DNA of 64,000 nucleotides from NCBI GenBank assembly GCA_002304345.1, contig NEUU01000012.1:1-64000 (forward strand). The letters run 5' to 3'. Every line of letters begins with the position of its first letter. Position 1 is the stretch's first letter. The notes below the pieces were generated by a model. That model was not told the origin of the DNA and searched no databases. It saw only the letters and a list, made by a program, of their open reading frames with translations. Made by a program: the position numbers and the translations under genes. This DNA is from Verrucomicrobia bacterium Tous-C9LFEB. GTDB lineage: Bacteria > Verrucomicrobiota > Verrucomicrobiia > Methylacidiphilales > UBA1321. Shown one piece after another: positions 46,924-55,928 of this stretch.

Positions 46924-47934
46924 ATGAAAACTTTAGTGACGGGCGGTGCTGGTTTCATCGGATCGCATGTCGTGGATGCGTTGATCACGGCGGGACATAA
47001 TGTGGTGGTTCTGGACGATCTAAGCGGTGGCTTTACGGAAAACGTCAACCCCAAGGCGCGTTTCGTTCAGGGGAGTATCCTCGACCACGATCTGATCAAC
47101 CGGCTTTTCGACGAGCATCATTTCGAATATGTCTTTCATCTGGCCGCCTATGCGGCGGAAGGGTTGAGTCACTTTATCCGCCGATTCAACTACCAGAATA
47201 ATCTCGTTGGCAGCGTGAATCTCATCAATGCCTCCGTTCTGCATAACGTCCGTTGTTTCGTCTTCACCTCATCGATTGCCGTCTATGGCAAAAACCAGTT
47301 GCCGATGGTCGAGAGCTTGCAGCCCAATCCGGAAGATCCCTATGGGATCGCCAAGTTTGCCGTTGAACTGGATTTGCGGGCAGCGCATGAAATGTACGGG
47401 TTGAACTACGTGATCTTCCGCCCACACAACGTCTACGGCGAACGCCAGAACATCGGTGACAAGTACCGCAACGTGCTTGGCATCTTCATGAACAACGTCA
47501 TGCAGGGAAAGCCGATGACAGTATTTGGAGATGGCGGGCAGACGCGCGCGTTTTCCTATATTGCGGACGTGGCTCCGCTTATTGCCTCCTCCATCACCAA
47601 TCCGGCATGCCAGAATCAGGTCTTCAATGTGGGATCGGATGATTGGCATAGCGTGAACGAAATCTCGGCGCTCGTGGCGGAAGCCTTTGGCGTGAAGCCG
47701 GACATTGCCCATCTGCCGGAACGCAAGGAAGTCGTCCATGCCTACGCCAGCCATGAGAAACTCAAGGGCGTTTTTCCTGATCAAACACACACGACTTTGC
47801 GTGATGGGGTATTTCGCATGGCGCATTGGGCCAAGAAGCACGGACCCAAACAGAGTAGCGAGTTTGGCCATATTGAAGTTCCGCTTCATTTGCCCGCGGG
47901 TTGGAGTGTGAAAAAAGAGGCCTCCCATTCATGA
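46924..47934 (+). CDS. NAD-dependent sugar epimerase/dehydratase
   Basis: The 336-residue extended SDR begins MKTLVTGGAGFIGSHVVDAL (Rossmann GxxGxxG). It has the catalytic triad region FTSSIAVYGKNQLP and PYGIAKFAVELDL, where the usual YxxxK is here Y-G-I-A-K. The substrate domain includes FRPHNVYGERQNIGDKYRNV, as in UDP-glucose 4-epimerases. GAAGG lies 7 nt before the ATG. It overlaps the methyltransferase gene by 4 bp. The exact sugar is not decided. Confidence 0.85.
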   Translation: MKTLVTGGAGFIGSHVVDALITAGHNVVVLDDLSGGFTENVNPKARFVQGSILDHDLINRLFDEHHFEYVFHLAAYAAEGLSHFIRRFNYQNNLVGSVNLINASVLHNVRCFVFTSSIAVYGKNQLPMVESLQPNPEDPYGIAKFAVELDLRAAHEMYGLNYVIFRPHNVYGERQNIGDKYRNVLGIFMNNVMQGKPMTVFGDGGQTRAFSYIADVAPLIASSITNPACQNQVFNVGSDDWHSVNEISALVAEAFGVKPDIAHLPERKEVVHAYASHEKLKGVFPDQTHTTLRDGVFRMAHWAKKHGPKQSSEFGHIEVPLHLPAGWSVKKEASHS

Positions 47935-48788
47935 CCCGGCCTTTTTGTTGTGATGTATGTGGGAGCGAAAAGCATGAGGTGTTTCTCACCGGGTGTGAGG
48001 ATCTCTATTCGGGATTTTCCGGTCGTTTCCAATATGTGAAGTGCTGTGATTGTCAGTTGGTTCAGGAATATCCGGTTCCGGAAAATCTGGGCAGCTACTA
48101 CGAGCGCTATCAGGTTCACGAAAAGAAAAGCCGTTTCCATGAATTCATGCGCTGGCTGCTGATGTCGCATGCCTATTACCCGTGCGATGAAGCCATTCGA
48201 GGCCAACGTGTGCTTGATTTCGGTAGTGGTGACGGTTGGTTTCTCGACCGAGCCCGGCAGGCCGGGGCTGTGTGCCGCGGATTTGAGATCAATTCGGAGC
48301 ATGCAGCCGCTCTCTCCGCATCCCTGCAATTGCCCGTCCACAGTACGTGGGAAGAACTGGAAAAGGCAGGGCCATTCGATGTCATCACAATGCACTTTGT
48401 GCTCGAGCATCTTCGCGACGCACCACATCTCATTAAACGTCTGGGTTCGCTTCTCGCTCCGGGTGGAAAACTGTACGGCATCGTTCCCTCCATTCACTCT
48501 TGGGAGTTCAAGGTGTTCGGCAAGCTCTGGCATGGGCTCGATGCACCCCGGCACCTGATTTTTCCCGACGAGACTCATCTCAGACGGATTGCACGGGAAG
48601 CGCAACTCACGTTAATCGAATCGCGGCAGGTGGCCATTCCCTCCAGCCTGGCCGGGACTCTGGCCTCACTGGGTAAGGGGGGGTTCTCCTACAAACGGTT
48701 TACCCTTGCCATCCCCGTGGCTTGGCTATTCGGATTGGTACGTCCGAAAGGCAACTGGTGTTTTACTTTGCAGTCGAACGCCCGATGA
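47931..48788 (+). CDS. SAM-dependent methyltransferase with zinc-ribbon N-terminus
   Basis: The 285-residue protein starts MTRPFCCDVCGSEKHEVFLT, with paired Cys (CCDVC and CCDC) in the first 45 residues as in class I methyltransferases carrying a zinc ribbon. The SAM-binding motif is VLDFGSGDGWFLDRARQAG, followed by FDVITMHFVLEHLRDAPHLI. Such enzymes often act on sugar or lipid intermediates in O-antigen clusters. It overlaps the epimerase by ATGA and converges with the next gene, with 26 bp of tail overlap. Confidence 0.87.
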   Translation: MTRPFCCDVCGSEKHEVFLTGCEDLYSGFSGRFQYVKCCDCQLVQEYPVPENLGSYYERYQVHEKKSRFHEFMRWLLMSHAYYPCDEAIRGQRVLDFGSGDGWFLDRARQAGAVCRGFEINSEHAAALSASLQLPVHSTWEELEKAGPFDVITMHFVLEHLRDAPHLIKRLGSLLAPGGKLYGIVPSIHSWEFKVFGKLWHGLDAPRHLIFPDETHLRRIAREAQLTLIESRQVAIPSSLAGTLASLGKGGFSYKRFTLAIPVAWLFGLVRPKGNWCFTLQSNAR

Positions 48789-49710
48789 CTTCCTGAATCA
48801 GGAAAAGCGGGCGGCGCTTGGACTCGATGTAAATGCGACCGATGTACTCCCCGAGTACTCCCATGACGACAAATTGCGCGCTGCCGATGAAAAGCACGAC
48901 GAGCATCAGGCTGAGCCAACCCGCGACCACGTGGCCGCCCAAGGCCCAACTGATAAAAAGATAAAGCGCATACAAAACGGTCAGGCTTCCCACGATCAAA
49001 CCGAAGTAGGTGGCCATGCGCAGCGGCCGGATGGAAAAGGAGGTCACCGCGTCGATGGCCAGCTTGAGCATCTTGCGCAAGGGGTAGTGAGTTTCTCCCG
49101 CGAAACGTTCGTCCCGATGATAGGGCAGCGGCACCTGCCGAAATCCCAACCAGGTCACCATGCCGCGGATAAAACGACTTTGCTCCGGCATGGAAAGCAG
49201 CGCGTTGAGGACATTGCGCCGCATCAGGCGGAAATCTCCCGTATCGCGCGGAATATCGATGTCGCTCAGGTAATTGAGCAATCGGTAAAAAGCCGAAGCA
49301 GTTGTCTTCTTGAACCAGGTTTCCCCTTTGCGTGACATCCGCTGTCCATAGACGACATCTGCGCCCTCCTCCATTTTCTGCAGCATAGCGGAGAGTAATT
49401 CGGGCGGGTCCTGCAGGTCGGCATCGATGATCAGGATGAACTCGCCCCGGCAGAGGGACAACCCGGCGCTCAAAGCCAGTTGATGGCCATGATTGCGGGA
49501 GAGATTGACGCCGACTACGGTCTCGTCGCTGGCCGTCAGCTCTCGGATCTTCGCCCACGTCGCATCCTTGGAGCCGTCATTGATCAGTACGATTTCGTAC
49601 GGTTGACCTACGGTGGCGCAGGCCGCCTTGAGCCGCCGGTACAATTCCGGCAGGCCGGATACTTCATTGTAGCAGGGCACCACGGCGCTCAAAAAGAGGG
49701 GAGCTGGCAT
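48763..49710 (-). CDS. Membrane glycosyltransferase of the DPM1/GtrB/ArnC type
   Basis: The 315-residue protein (start MPAPLFLSAVVPCYNEVSGL; an ATG three codons earlier is possible) has a GT-2 catalytic domain with IVLINDGSKDATW, ILIIDADLQDPPELL and RDTGDFRLMRRNVLNAL. Two C-terminal membrane helices follow (about 230-255 and 265-290). This layout is that of bactoprenol-phosphate glucosyl- or aminoarabinosyl-transferases, which make undecaprenyl-phosphate sugars for transfer outside the membrane. It is the only gene on this strand between 43985 and 53034. Confidence 0.88.
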   Translation of the reverse strand: MPAPLFLSAVVPCYNEVSGLPELYRRLKAACATVGQPYEIVLINDGSKDATWAKIRELTASDETVVGVNLSRNHGHQLALSAGLSLCRGEFILIIDADLQDPPELLSAMLQKMEEGADVVYGQRMSRKGETWFKKTTASAFYRLLNYLSDIDIPRDTGDFRLMRRNVLNALLSMPEQSRFIRGMVTWLGFRQVPLPYHRDERFAGETHYPLRKMLKLAIDAVTSFSIRPLRMATYFGLIVGSLTVLYALYLFISWALGGHVVAGWLSLMLVVLFIGSAQFVVMGVLGEYIGRIYIESKRRPLFLIQEVIGRSTAK

Positions 49711-49796
49711 CTGGGTCAATCACAGACGAGACTTTGGGGACACACAAGAATTTTCTTGGTTGCGATGGGCCGCAGCCTAGGCAGAGTGGACCCATC

Positions 49797-50528
49797 ATGG
49801 TGCCGTCCGAGCCCCCCGCCCTCCTACTGGTCATGCCGGTTTTCAATGAGCAAGCCTCCGTGCGCAAGGTGGTGCTGGAATGGTTCCACGAGGTGGAGAA
49901 TTGGACGGAGGATTTTGTCTTTCTCGCCATCAACGATGGTTCCACCGATGGCACGCGCTCCATTCTCAACCGACTGCGGGAGACGCTCGGTTCCCGTTTT
50001 GAGATTCTCAATCAGGACAATCGAGGTCACGGCCAGAGCTGTCTTGCCGGGTACCGGCTGGCTGTGGAACGGGACATTCCCTATATTTTTCAAATCGATT
50101 CCGATGGCCAATGCGACCCCCAGTTCTTCTTCCGGCTCTGGCGTCAGCGGGCCGAGTGTCCGGTGATTTATGGTGTGCGCAAGCACCGCGATGACGGCTG
50201 GCGTCGCGTACTGGCAAGCCTCATCCTGCGGCTTTTCATCCTGACCCTGTTCGGACGTAACTGTGCCGATGCGAACGTTCCTTACCGCTTGATGCGGACC
50301 CGCAGCATTGCGAAATATCTGGATCGCATTCCCCCGAGTTTTAGTCTCGCCAATATCGGGCTCGCGATCCTCTTGCGCGGAGATTCGAATTGCCGCCACG
50401 GGTACGTTCCCATCCGGTTTCGGGAGCGTTACGGAGGCGAGCCGAGCGTGAAACTCTCGCTCTTCGGCCGGAAAGCTTTCGAACTCTATCGCGACATTCG
50501 CGGCATGTTGGACCGGAGTGAAAAATAA
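49797..50528 (+). CDS. Family 2 glycosyltransferase, DPM1-like
   Basis: The 243-residue protein starts MVPSEPPALLLVMPVFNEQA, placed where the GT-A fold begins (the frame is open 63 bp further upstream). It has FLAINDGSTDGTRS and FQIDSDGQCDPQFFF (metal-binding DSDGQ), then an amphipathic C-terminal part without the two helices seen in its neighbour. It is divergent from the gene at 48763 and 13 bp before glf. Donor and acceptor are unknown. Confidence 0.82.
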   Translation: MVPSEPPALLLVMPVFNEQASVRKVVLEWFHEVENWTEDFVFLAINDGSTDGTRSILNRLRETLGSRFEILNQDNRGHGQSCLAGYRLAVERDIPYIFQIDSDGQCDPQFFFRLWRQRAECPVIYGVRKHRDDGWRRVLASLILRLFILTLFGRNCADANVPYRLMRTRSIAKYLDRIPPSFSLANIGLAILLRGDSNCRHGYVPIRFRERYGGEPSVKLSLFGRKAFELYRDIRGMLDRSEK

Positions 50529-50541
50529 CCCGGAAAAAGCG

Positions 50542-51657
50542 ATGCCTGAACAGTACGACTACCTGATCGTCGGTTGCGGGTTCGCAGGTGCCGTGCTGGC
50601 CGAACGGCTTGCTTCGCAATGCGGCAAACGCTGCCTCATCATCGAGCGGCGCAATCATATCGGCGGCAACTCGTACGATCAGTACGACAAGGCCGGGGTG
50701 CTGCTGCACACGTACGGCCCGCATTATTTCCGCTCGAACTCGGAACGCATTGTCGAGTACCTCAGCCAGTTCACCGAATGGCACCCGGTCGAATACAAAA
50801 TTCTCTCATGGTGCGATGGCCGCTACTGGCAATTCCCGATCAATCTCAACACCTTCGAGCAATTGATCGGTCGCCCGAGCACCACGGAGGAAATGGAAGC
50901 CACGCTCGCCCAATGGCGAGTGCCCATCGCGAATCCCCAGAACTCCGAGGAAGTAATCATCTCACAGGTCGGGGTGCCGCTCTACGAAAAATTCTTCAAG
51001 AACTACACGCGCAAACAATGGCGTCGCGATCCCAAGGATCTGGATGCAAGCGTGTGCGGTCGCATTCCGGTACGCACGAATCGCGATGATCGCTATCTCT
51101 CGGAAAAATTCCAAGCCTTGCCGAAAGACGGTTACACCAAGTTATTCGAACGGATGCTCGCCACGCCCGGAATCGACGTGCGCTTGAACACCGATTACCG
51201 TGACGTGCGCCAGCACATCGCGCACAAGCACTTGATCTACACCGGCATGATTGATGAGTATTTCGATTTCCAATTTGGCCGCTTGCCCTACCGCTCCTTG
51301 CGGTTCGAAAACGAAACCTTGCCGCAGGAATTTTTCCAGCCCGCCATGCAGGTGAATTATCCGAACGATCACGAGTTCACCCGCATCGTGGAAATCAAAC
51401 ACGCGACCGGGCAGAAGCTTCCCGTTACCACCATCGTGCGCGAATATCCCCAGGATCACACCTCGGATACCGAGCCCTACTATCCGATCCCGGCTCCGGA
51501 TGCCCATGCGCTCTACGAGCGGTATGCGGCACTCGCTGCCACCGAAAAAGGGGTCAGCTTTGTCGGTCGCCTAGCTACCTATCGTTACTATAACATGGAT
51601 CAAGTGATTGGCATGGCGCTTGCAGAATTTGAAAAACAGCGCGCCTTGAACGTCTAA
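50542..51657 (+). CDS. glf: UDP-galactopyranose mutase
   Basis: The 371-residue flavoprotein starts MPEQYDYLIVGCGFAGAVLA (FAD-binding GxGxxG), followed by IERRNHIGGNSYDQYD, LHTYGPHYFRSNSE, NYTRKQWRRDPKDL and a late VGRLATYRYYNMDQVIGMAL. These are the standard UGM segments, including the Arg and Tyr residues that hold UDP-Gal. It converts UDP-Galp to UDP-Galf, so the surface glycan probably contains galactofuranose. Confidence 0.95.
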   Translation: MPEQYDYLIVGCGFAGAVLAERLASQCGKRCLIIERRNHIGGNSYDQYDKAGVLLHTYGPHYFRSNSERIVEYLSQFTEWHPVEYKILSWCDGRYWQFPINLNTFEQLIGRPSTTEEMEATLAQWRVPIANPQNSEEVIISQVGVPLYEKFFKNYTRKQWRRDPKDLDASVCGRIPVRTNRDDRYLSEKFQALPKDGYTKLFERMLATPGIDVRLNTDYRDVRQHIAHKHLIYTGMIDEYFDFQFGRLPYRSLRFENETLPQEFFQPAMQVNYPNDHEFTRIVEIKHATGQKLPVTTIVREYPQDHTSDTEPYYPIPAPDAHALYERYAALAATEKGVSFVGRLATYRYYNMDQVIGMALAEFEKQRALNV

Positions 51658-51699
51658 ATCTGTAATAGAATCTGTCAAAAGAAAATCAGGAGAATCGTT

Positions 51700-53034
51700 A
51701 TGGGAACCAATCCGGGCAGCGATCCGAATCAACCGTCCAGCAATACACCGAAAAACCCGCCGCCTCTTCCCGTCGCCAAGAGCGCGGGATCAGTCCACCG
51801 GTCCTTCGTACCGCTGGGAATCATCGGAGCCATCGTGATCCTCGTGCTCGTGGGTTCGGGTATTCTGGTGGCGCGGTTGGTGCAGACACCCGGTTCGACT
51901 CGCAATGACGAGGTGAAATCAGCCAAGAAGCAGGCCAGCGATTATGCCGCGTGGACGACTTCCTTGAAACGCATCGAGGGCTCCGGTGAATTGCCGAATT
52001 CGGCCAAAGTCGCGCCGGAAGACGAAGAGGGCAAAAAGGTTTCGGCTTGGGACAAATGGTTTGTTCTGCCGAATGAAACCGCCGTGCGCGCCGCCTTGCT
52101 GCGCCGGTTGCCGAAGGAAATCAAACTCGTCAGTCTCGTGCCGCAGTCCTACGAAAAGAACGAGGACGAACTCAGCGTCAATTATCTCGTCACCGTGCGA
52201 TTGAAAGCGCCGCTCTATCTCGTGCCGATTTCACGGATTAAATTCACGCAACCGGACCTGATGAAATACCAGCGGCTGACCCAGTACGTGCTGGCCAGCA
52301 CCGATCTCGCCCCCGGCCTGACGTATGATGACGCGGCCGCCAAGCAGGTCAGCGAAGGACGCAAGAATCTCACCTTCTTTTGGAAGGTGAACCGTGCCGC
52401 CGTCGAGGATGGTAAATGGCAGGTGCTCGATGCCGACCCGATTTTTCTGCAACAGATTCCCGCGCTGGAAGAGCGTCTCGTGAATGCCTCCGGTGGTCGC
52501 GCGCTCGTGCTGCGCACGCAAGCGGAGTTGGATACGATGGCGACGGCCCGTGATGAAGCGTTGACGGCTTTTGCGACGCGATTGAAATCGATCGATGATC
52601 AGGTTGGCAAATTCCGTTCCGAACGGATGGCAGGTGTTCCCGGCAAGGTGAGCCGCAGTTCCGCAAAGTTCGGTGGTTCCGGTTCGGGCGAACCGACAAA
52701 AAGCGCGGCCCGGATCGGCGGCGGTGCCGCTTCCGGTGCGGCCATTGGCGCTCTCGCTACGGGCGGTTCCGGCGAAGCGGCGGGAATTGGGGCGGGCGCG
52801 GGATTTCTGGCGGGATTGATTTACGATGGCATCTCGAAATCGAACGATAAAAAGAAATTCGAAGCGGCCAAGGAACGTGATTATCAGGAGCGGCTCGCCG
52901 CCCGCAATGCCGCGCTCCGCGGCGCGGAACAGGAAGTGGCGCAGTACGAACAGCAGCTTCTCAACGAGTACGAAAAGGAACTCGCCGCGAGCGCGCAACA
53001 ACGCTTCGCCGATCTCAAAGCCCGGCAGGGGTAA
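51700..53034 (+). CDS. Single-pass membrane protein with glycine-zipper and coiled-coil segments, unknown function
   Basis: The 444-residue protein has a Pro-rich cytoplasmic N-terminus (1-35), one membrane helix (about 38-60, FVPLGIIGAIVILVLVGSGI) and a soluble middle domain (70-330). A Gly/Ala-rich stretch follows (RIGGGAASGAAIGALATGG, then GAGAGFLAGLIYDG, about 345-385), like a glycine-zipper membrane insertion, and a charged C-terminal helix (390-444). I do not know the family. AGGAG lies before the ATG. It is followed by a short cloverleaf-related repeat. Confidence 0.65.
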   Translation: MGTNPGSDPNQPSSNTPKNPPPLPVAKSAGSVHRSFVPLGIIGAIVILVLVGSGILVARLVQTPGSTRNDEVKSAKKQASDYAAWTTSLKRIEGSGELPNSAKVAPEDEEGKKVSAWDKWFVLPNETAVRAALLRRLPKEIKLVSLVPQSYEKNEDELSVNYLVTVRLKAPLYLVPISRIKFTQPDLMKYQRLTQYVLASTDLAPGLTYDDAAAKQVSEGRKNLTFFWKVNRAAVEDGKWQVLDADPIFLQQIPALEERLVNASGGRALVLRTQAELDTMATARDEALTAFATRLKSIDDQVGKFRSERMAGVPGKVSRSSAKFGGSGSGEPTKSAARIGGGAASGAAIGALATGGSGEAAGIGAGAGFLAGLIYDGISKSNDKKKFEAAKERDYQERLAARNAALRGAEQEVAQYEQQLLNEYEKELAASAQQRFADLKARQG

Positions 53035-53056
53035 TGGAGTGTAGACATTTCCGCGT

Positions 53057-53084
53057 TGTAGGGTGGTTCACAGAACGCCCTACA
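53057..53084. repeat. Cloverleaf-type repeat, short copy 4
   Basis: TGTAGGG / CCCTACA encloses only one hairpin (GTTC-ACA-GAAC) instead of two. It starts 22 nt after the stop of the gene at 51700. The outer stem is the same as in copies 1-3. Confidence 0.6.
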
Positions 53085-53115
53085 GGGGACGGTGCAAAAG
53101 ACTTTCTGCTTCCCC

Positions 53116-54075
53116 TCACGCGGAGCCGATGAGGATGCCGGTGATGAAGACCAGCACGCCGCCGAGCACGACTTGAAAGACGGCGGAGAGCAGGGGCGTA
53201 TCCATGAAGTGGTGCCGAATCCAGGCGATGAGCGCCAGTTCGACCGCCACCACGCCACCGGCCACGGCCGTGGCGGTATTGAAATCGCTGATCAGGTAAG
53301 GGAGCGTGTGACCGATGCCACCGAGGGTGGTCATGAGACCGCAGACACCCCCGCGCACCCATGGGTGGCCACGTCCGCTGAGCGCGCCGTCGTCGGAGAG
53401 GGCCTCGGCAAAACCCATGCTGATGCCGGCTCCGATCGAGGCGGCGAGGCCGACGAGGAAGGCGTCCCAACTATTTTTCGTGGCGAACGCGGCGGCAAAT
53501 AGCGGGGCGAGAGTCGAGACAGATCCGTCCATCAGACCCGCGAGTCCTGGCTGGACGACTTGCAGGACGAACACACGGCGGCGCGTGGTTTCCTCCGAGG
53601 AGCGCACACCGGAAGTGATTTGCTCATTCTCCAGTTCTTCCGCGAGTTCGCTGTGCTTGGCTTCTTCGTGAGCCAAATCGCCGAGCAACTGGCGCACACC
53701 GGCATCGGTGCTGTGCTGCGCGGCGGCTTCGTAGAAGCGGCGGGTTTCGAGTTCCATCACTTCCACATCGCGCCAGACTTGCGACACGGTGAGCATTTTG
53801 GCCAGCCAGAGCGGTCGGCGTTCGACAAAGCCTTTCACATCCTGACGGCGAATCAGCGGAATATGATCGCCGAACTTCTCGCGGTAAAGATCGAGCAGAC
53901 GGTGGCGGTGCGTGGATTCTTCTTCCTGCATTTTCAGCAGGGCATTCGCCGAAGCCGGATAATCGGAGCGCAAACGATCGGCGAAATCGGCGTAAATGCG
54001 GCCGTCTTCTTCTTCCAGCGAAATGGCCAGCGCGAGAATTTCGCGCGTGCTCAATTCATGAAAGGATCGGGCCAT
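53116..54075 (-). CDS. mbfA: Membrane-bound ferritin-type iron exporter MbfA
   Basis: The 319-residue protein joins a rubrerythrin/ferritin-like four-helix domain (about 1-150) to a VIT1/CCC1-type membrane domain (about 170-319). The first domain carries repeated metal-site motifs: [41 protein letters not shown] and [14 protein letters not shown]. The second contains [20 protein letters not shown] and [13 protein letters not shown]. MbfA proteins export iron and protect against peroxide stress. It lies between glycan genes without an obvious functional link. Confidence 0.9.
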   Translation of the reverse strand: MARSFHELSTREILALAISLEEEDGRIYADFADRLRSDYPASANALLKMQEEESTHRHRLLDLYREKFGDHIPLIRRQDVKGFVERRPLWLAKMLTVSQVWRDVEVMELETRRFYEAAAQHSTDAGVRQLLGDLAHEEAKHSELAEELENEQITSGVRSSEETTRRRVFVLQVVQPGLAGLMDGSVSTLAPLFAAAFATKNSWDAFLVGLAASIGAGISMGFAEALSDDGALSGRGHPWVRGGVCGLMTTLGGIGHTLPYLISDFNTATAVAGGVVAVELALIAWIRHHFMDTPLLSAVFQVVLGGVLVFITGILIGSA

Positions 54076-54090
54076 TATTTTTGTCCTCTG

Positions 54091-54930
54091 TTAAATCGCT
54101 GTCCAACCACCGTCGACCACGAGACCATGTCCGGTGACGAAGCTCGACGCGTCCGACGCGAGGTACAGCAACGCCCCCGCCAGCTCGTGCGCCTTGCCGG
54201 TGCGGCGCAGGCAGGTGCGGTTATTCAGTTTTTGGAGGAAATCATCGTTGCCGGTGCGGACGGCATTTTCGCTCGCCGTCTCCGTGTTCGGAAAGGGACC
54301 CGGTAGAATCGAATTCGCGCGAATATTGTGCGGTCCCCAGAACGATGCGACATAGCGCGTGAACGCCATGAGCCCGGCTTTCGAGGTGGAGTAGCCGGGG
54401 GGATTCATGAAGGCGGTGTCCTCGTACAGCAGTGGCGAGGGTGCGACGAGAGCGTACATGGTGGCGATATTGATGATCGATCCGCCACCGGCGGCTTTCA
54501 TTCCCTCGCCGACTTTTTGCGTCGCGAGCGCGGCCCAATAGATGCCGCCCGTGAGATTGCGCAGCCAATGGTCCCACGTCATGCCTTCGAGGCCGCCGTT
54601 GGGAACGTTGAACCCGGTGTTCGCGCCCAGTTCGTGCGCATTGTTGACGAGGACATGGACGGGACCGCGTTCGATGATCTTGTCGAGCGTGGTGCCAAGC
54701 AGTTCGCGATCGTACATATCGATGCGATGCACCGTCGCGCTTCCCTCGCCGTACTTATCGTTCCAGCCTTGCGCCCGCTTTTCGAGTTCTTCCGAGCGGC
54801 CCAGCGCATGCAGCGTGGCGCCGTTCTGGAGCAGGACTTCCGCGAGTGTGCGGCCCAAGTAACCGCTGGCTCCGGTGAGCAGGGCGGTCTTGCCTTTAAG
54901 TGAGAATAGATTTTGCGCTTCGAGGTTCAC
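54091..54930 (-). CDS. Short-chain dehydrogenase/reductase, first of a pair
   Basis: The 279-residue SDR has the NAD(P) motif TGASGYLG (residues 19-26), NNAHE, the Ser of IINIATMYAL-type position and the catalytic YSTSKAGLMAF, and ends FVTGHGLVVDGGWTAI. The pair 54091/54927 overlaps by 4 bp. Similar SDR enzymes (PtmA-like) occur in flagellin-modification and legionaminic-acid clusters. With the Leg-type genes downstream of 59 kb this role is plausible, but the substrate is not known. Confidence 0.82.
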   Translation of the reverse strand: MNLEAQNLFSLKGKTALLTGASGYLGRTLAEVLLQNGATLHALGRSEELEKRAQGWNDKYGEGSATVHRIDMYDRELLGTTLDKIIERGPVHVLVNNAHELGANTGFNVPNGGLEGMTWDHWLRNLTGGIYWAALATQKVGEGMKAAGGGSIINIATMYALVAPSPLLYEDTAFMNPPGYSTSKAGLMAFTRYVASFWGPHNIRANSILPGPFPNTETASENAVRTGNDDFLQKLNNRTCLRRTGKAHELAGALLYLASDASSFVTGHGLVVDGGWTAI

Positions 54931-55748
54931 CAGCAGCTCCTTCCTCCGTCGATGATGATGTTCTGACCCGTCAAATAGGTGGACGCATCGGAAACCAAAA
55001 AGAGGACCACGCCGCGATATTCATCCGGCTTGGCCATGCGACCCAGGGGGATCAACTGGGAGATGCGGTCGAGAAATTCCTGCGGCTGATTCTGCTCCAC
55101 GCCGCCCGGCGAGATGGCGTTGACGCGCACGCCCGCCTCTGCCCAATAAGTAGCGAGGTAACGAGTGAGCCCAACGAGACCGGTCTTCACCACGGAATAG
55201 GTCACTGGTTTGACCGGTTGCTTGTCCGCTGCGACGCCGTCTTTGCGATAAAGGCGCTGGTCGGGGGCGATCACGGCAAGGTCGGAGGCGATATTCAAGA
55301 TGACACCGGACCGTTTCTCCGCCATGACAACGCCAAAAATCTGGCTGCACAAAAACGCGCCGGTCAACCCGACCGCGATGTCGGCATGCCATTGTTCCAT
55401 CGGGAAATTTTCCAACCGCGACCATGGCACATCGCCCTTGGCTTCAACCTTGGGATTGTTCGCGGCATTGTTGATCAGGATATCGATGCGGCCAAATTCC
55501 TTGAGCACGGAAGCACGGATCGATTCCAGCGATTCGCGGCGGGTGATGTCCGCCTCGTACGCGCGGGCCGGAACTCCATACTTTTCCTTCAGCATTTCCG
55601 CGGCCGCTTGCGCCGGTTTCAAATAAAGATCGAGCAGGATCGGCGTGCCGCCCGCGCTGGCAATCGCTTCGCAGTGTTGCTTGCCCAATAAACCGCCCGC
55701 ACCCGTGACAATCGCCACCTTCCCCTTCAAATTAAACAGATCATTCAT
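54927..55748 (-). CDS. Short-chain dehydrogenase/reductase, second of a pair
   Basis: The 273-residue SDR has TGAGGLLG (15-22), LINNAANNPKVEAKGD, Ser in ILNIASDLAVIAPDQRLYRK, YSVVKTGLVGLTRYLA with the YxxxK pair, and ends YLTGQNIIIDGGRSCW. The two SDRs share a design in which the central loop after NNA is long and has a W. It is transcribed before the SDR at 54091. Its upstream gap is filled by a palindromic element that follows the capsule-type gene at 55929. Confidence 0.82.
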   Translation of the reverse strand: MNDLFNLKGKVAIVTGAGGLLGKQHCEAIASAGGTPILLDLYLKPAQAAAEMLKEKYGVPARAYEADITRRESLESIRASVLKEFGRIDILINNAANNPKVEAKGDVPWSRLENFPMEQWHADIAVGLTGAFLCSQIFGVVMAEKRSGVILNIASDLAVIAPDQRLYRKDGVAADKQPVKPVTYSVVKTGLVGLTRYLATYWAEAGVRVNAISPGGVEQNQPQEFLDRISQLIPLGRMAKPDEYRGVVLFLVSDASTYLTGQNIIIDGGRSCW

Positions 55749-55766
55749 ATCTCAAAGGACTTTGCA

Positions 55767-55928
55767 TGGAGGACTCCGTCCTCCAAACCTCCAGCCAAAG
55801 GGTATGATACCCTTTGGAAACCCCAACTTGCGTTTTGCTTTTATCCGCTGCGGATAAAAGCAAAACGCAAAGCGAGGATTCTCAAGGAAATCATTTCCTT
55901 GAGCGGGGGTCTGGGGGCAGCGCCCCCA
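55767..55928. repeat. Gene-end palindromic element (capsule gene / SDR gap)
   Basis: Read from the stop of the gene at 55929 (minus strand): TGGGGGCGCTGCCCCCA (55912-55928, touching the TAG), a perfect 10-bp TGA/TCA-loop hairpin (55881-55903), GAATCCTC, a perfect 21-bp palindrome (55828-55870), a 10-bp hairpin with TGA-type loop (55795-55817), and TGGAGGAC-GGA-GTCCTCCA (55767-55785). It has the same order and spacing as 22438-22597, but the stem words differ and remain paired. Confidence 0.82.
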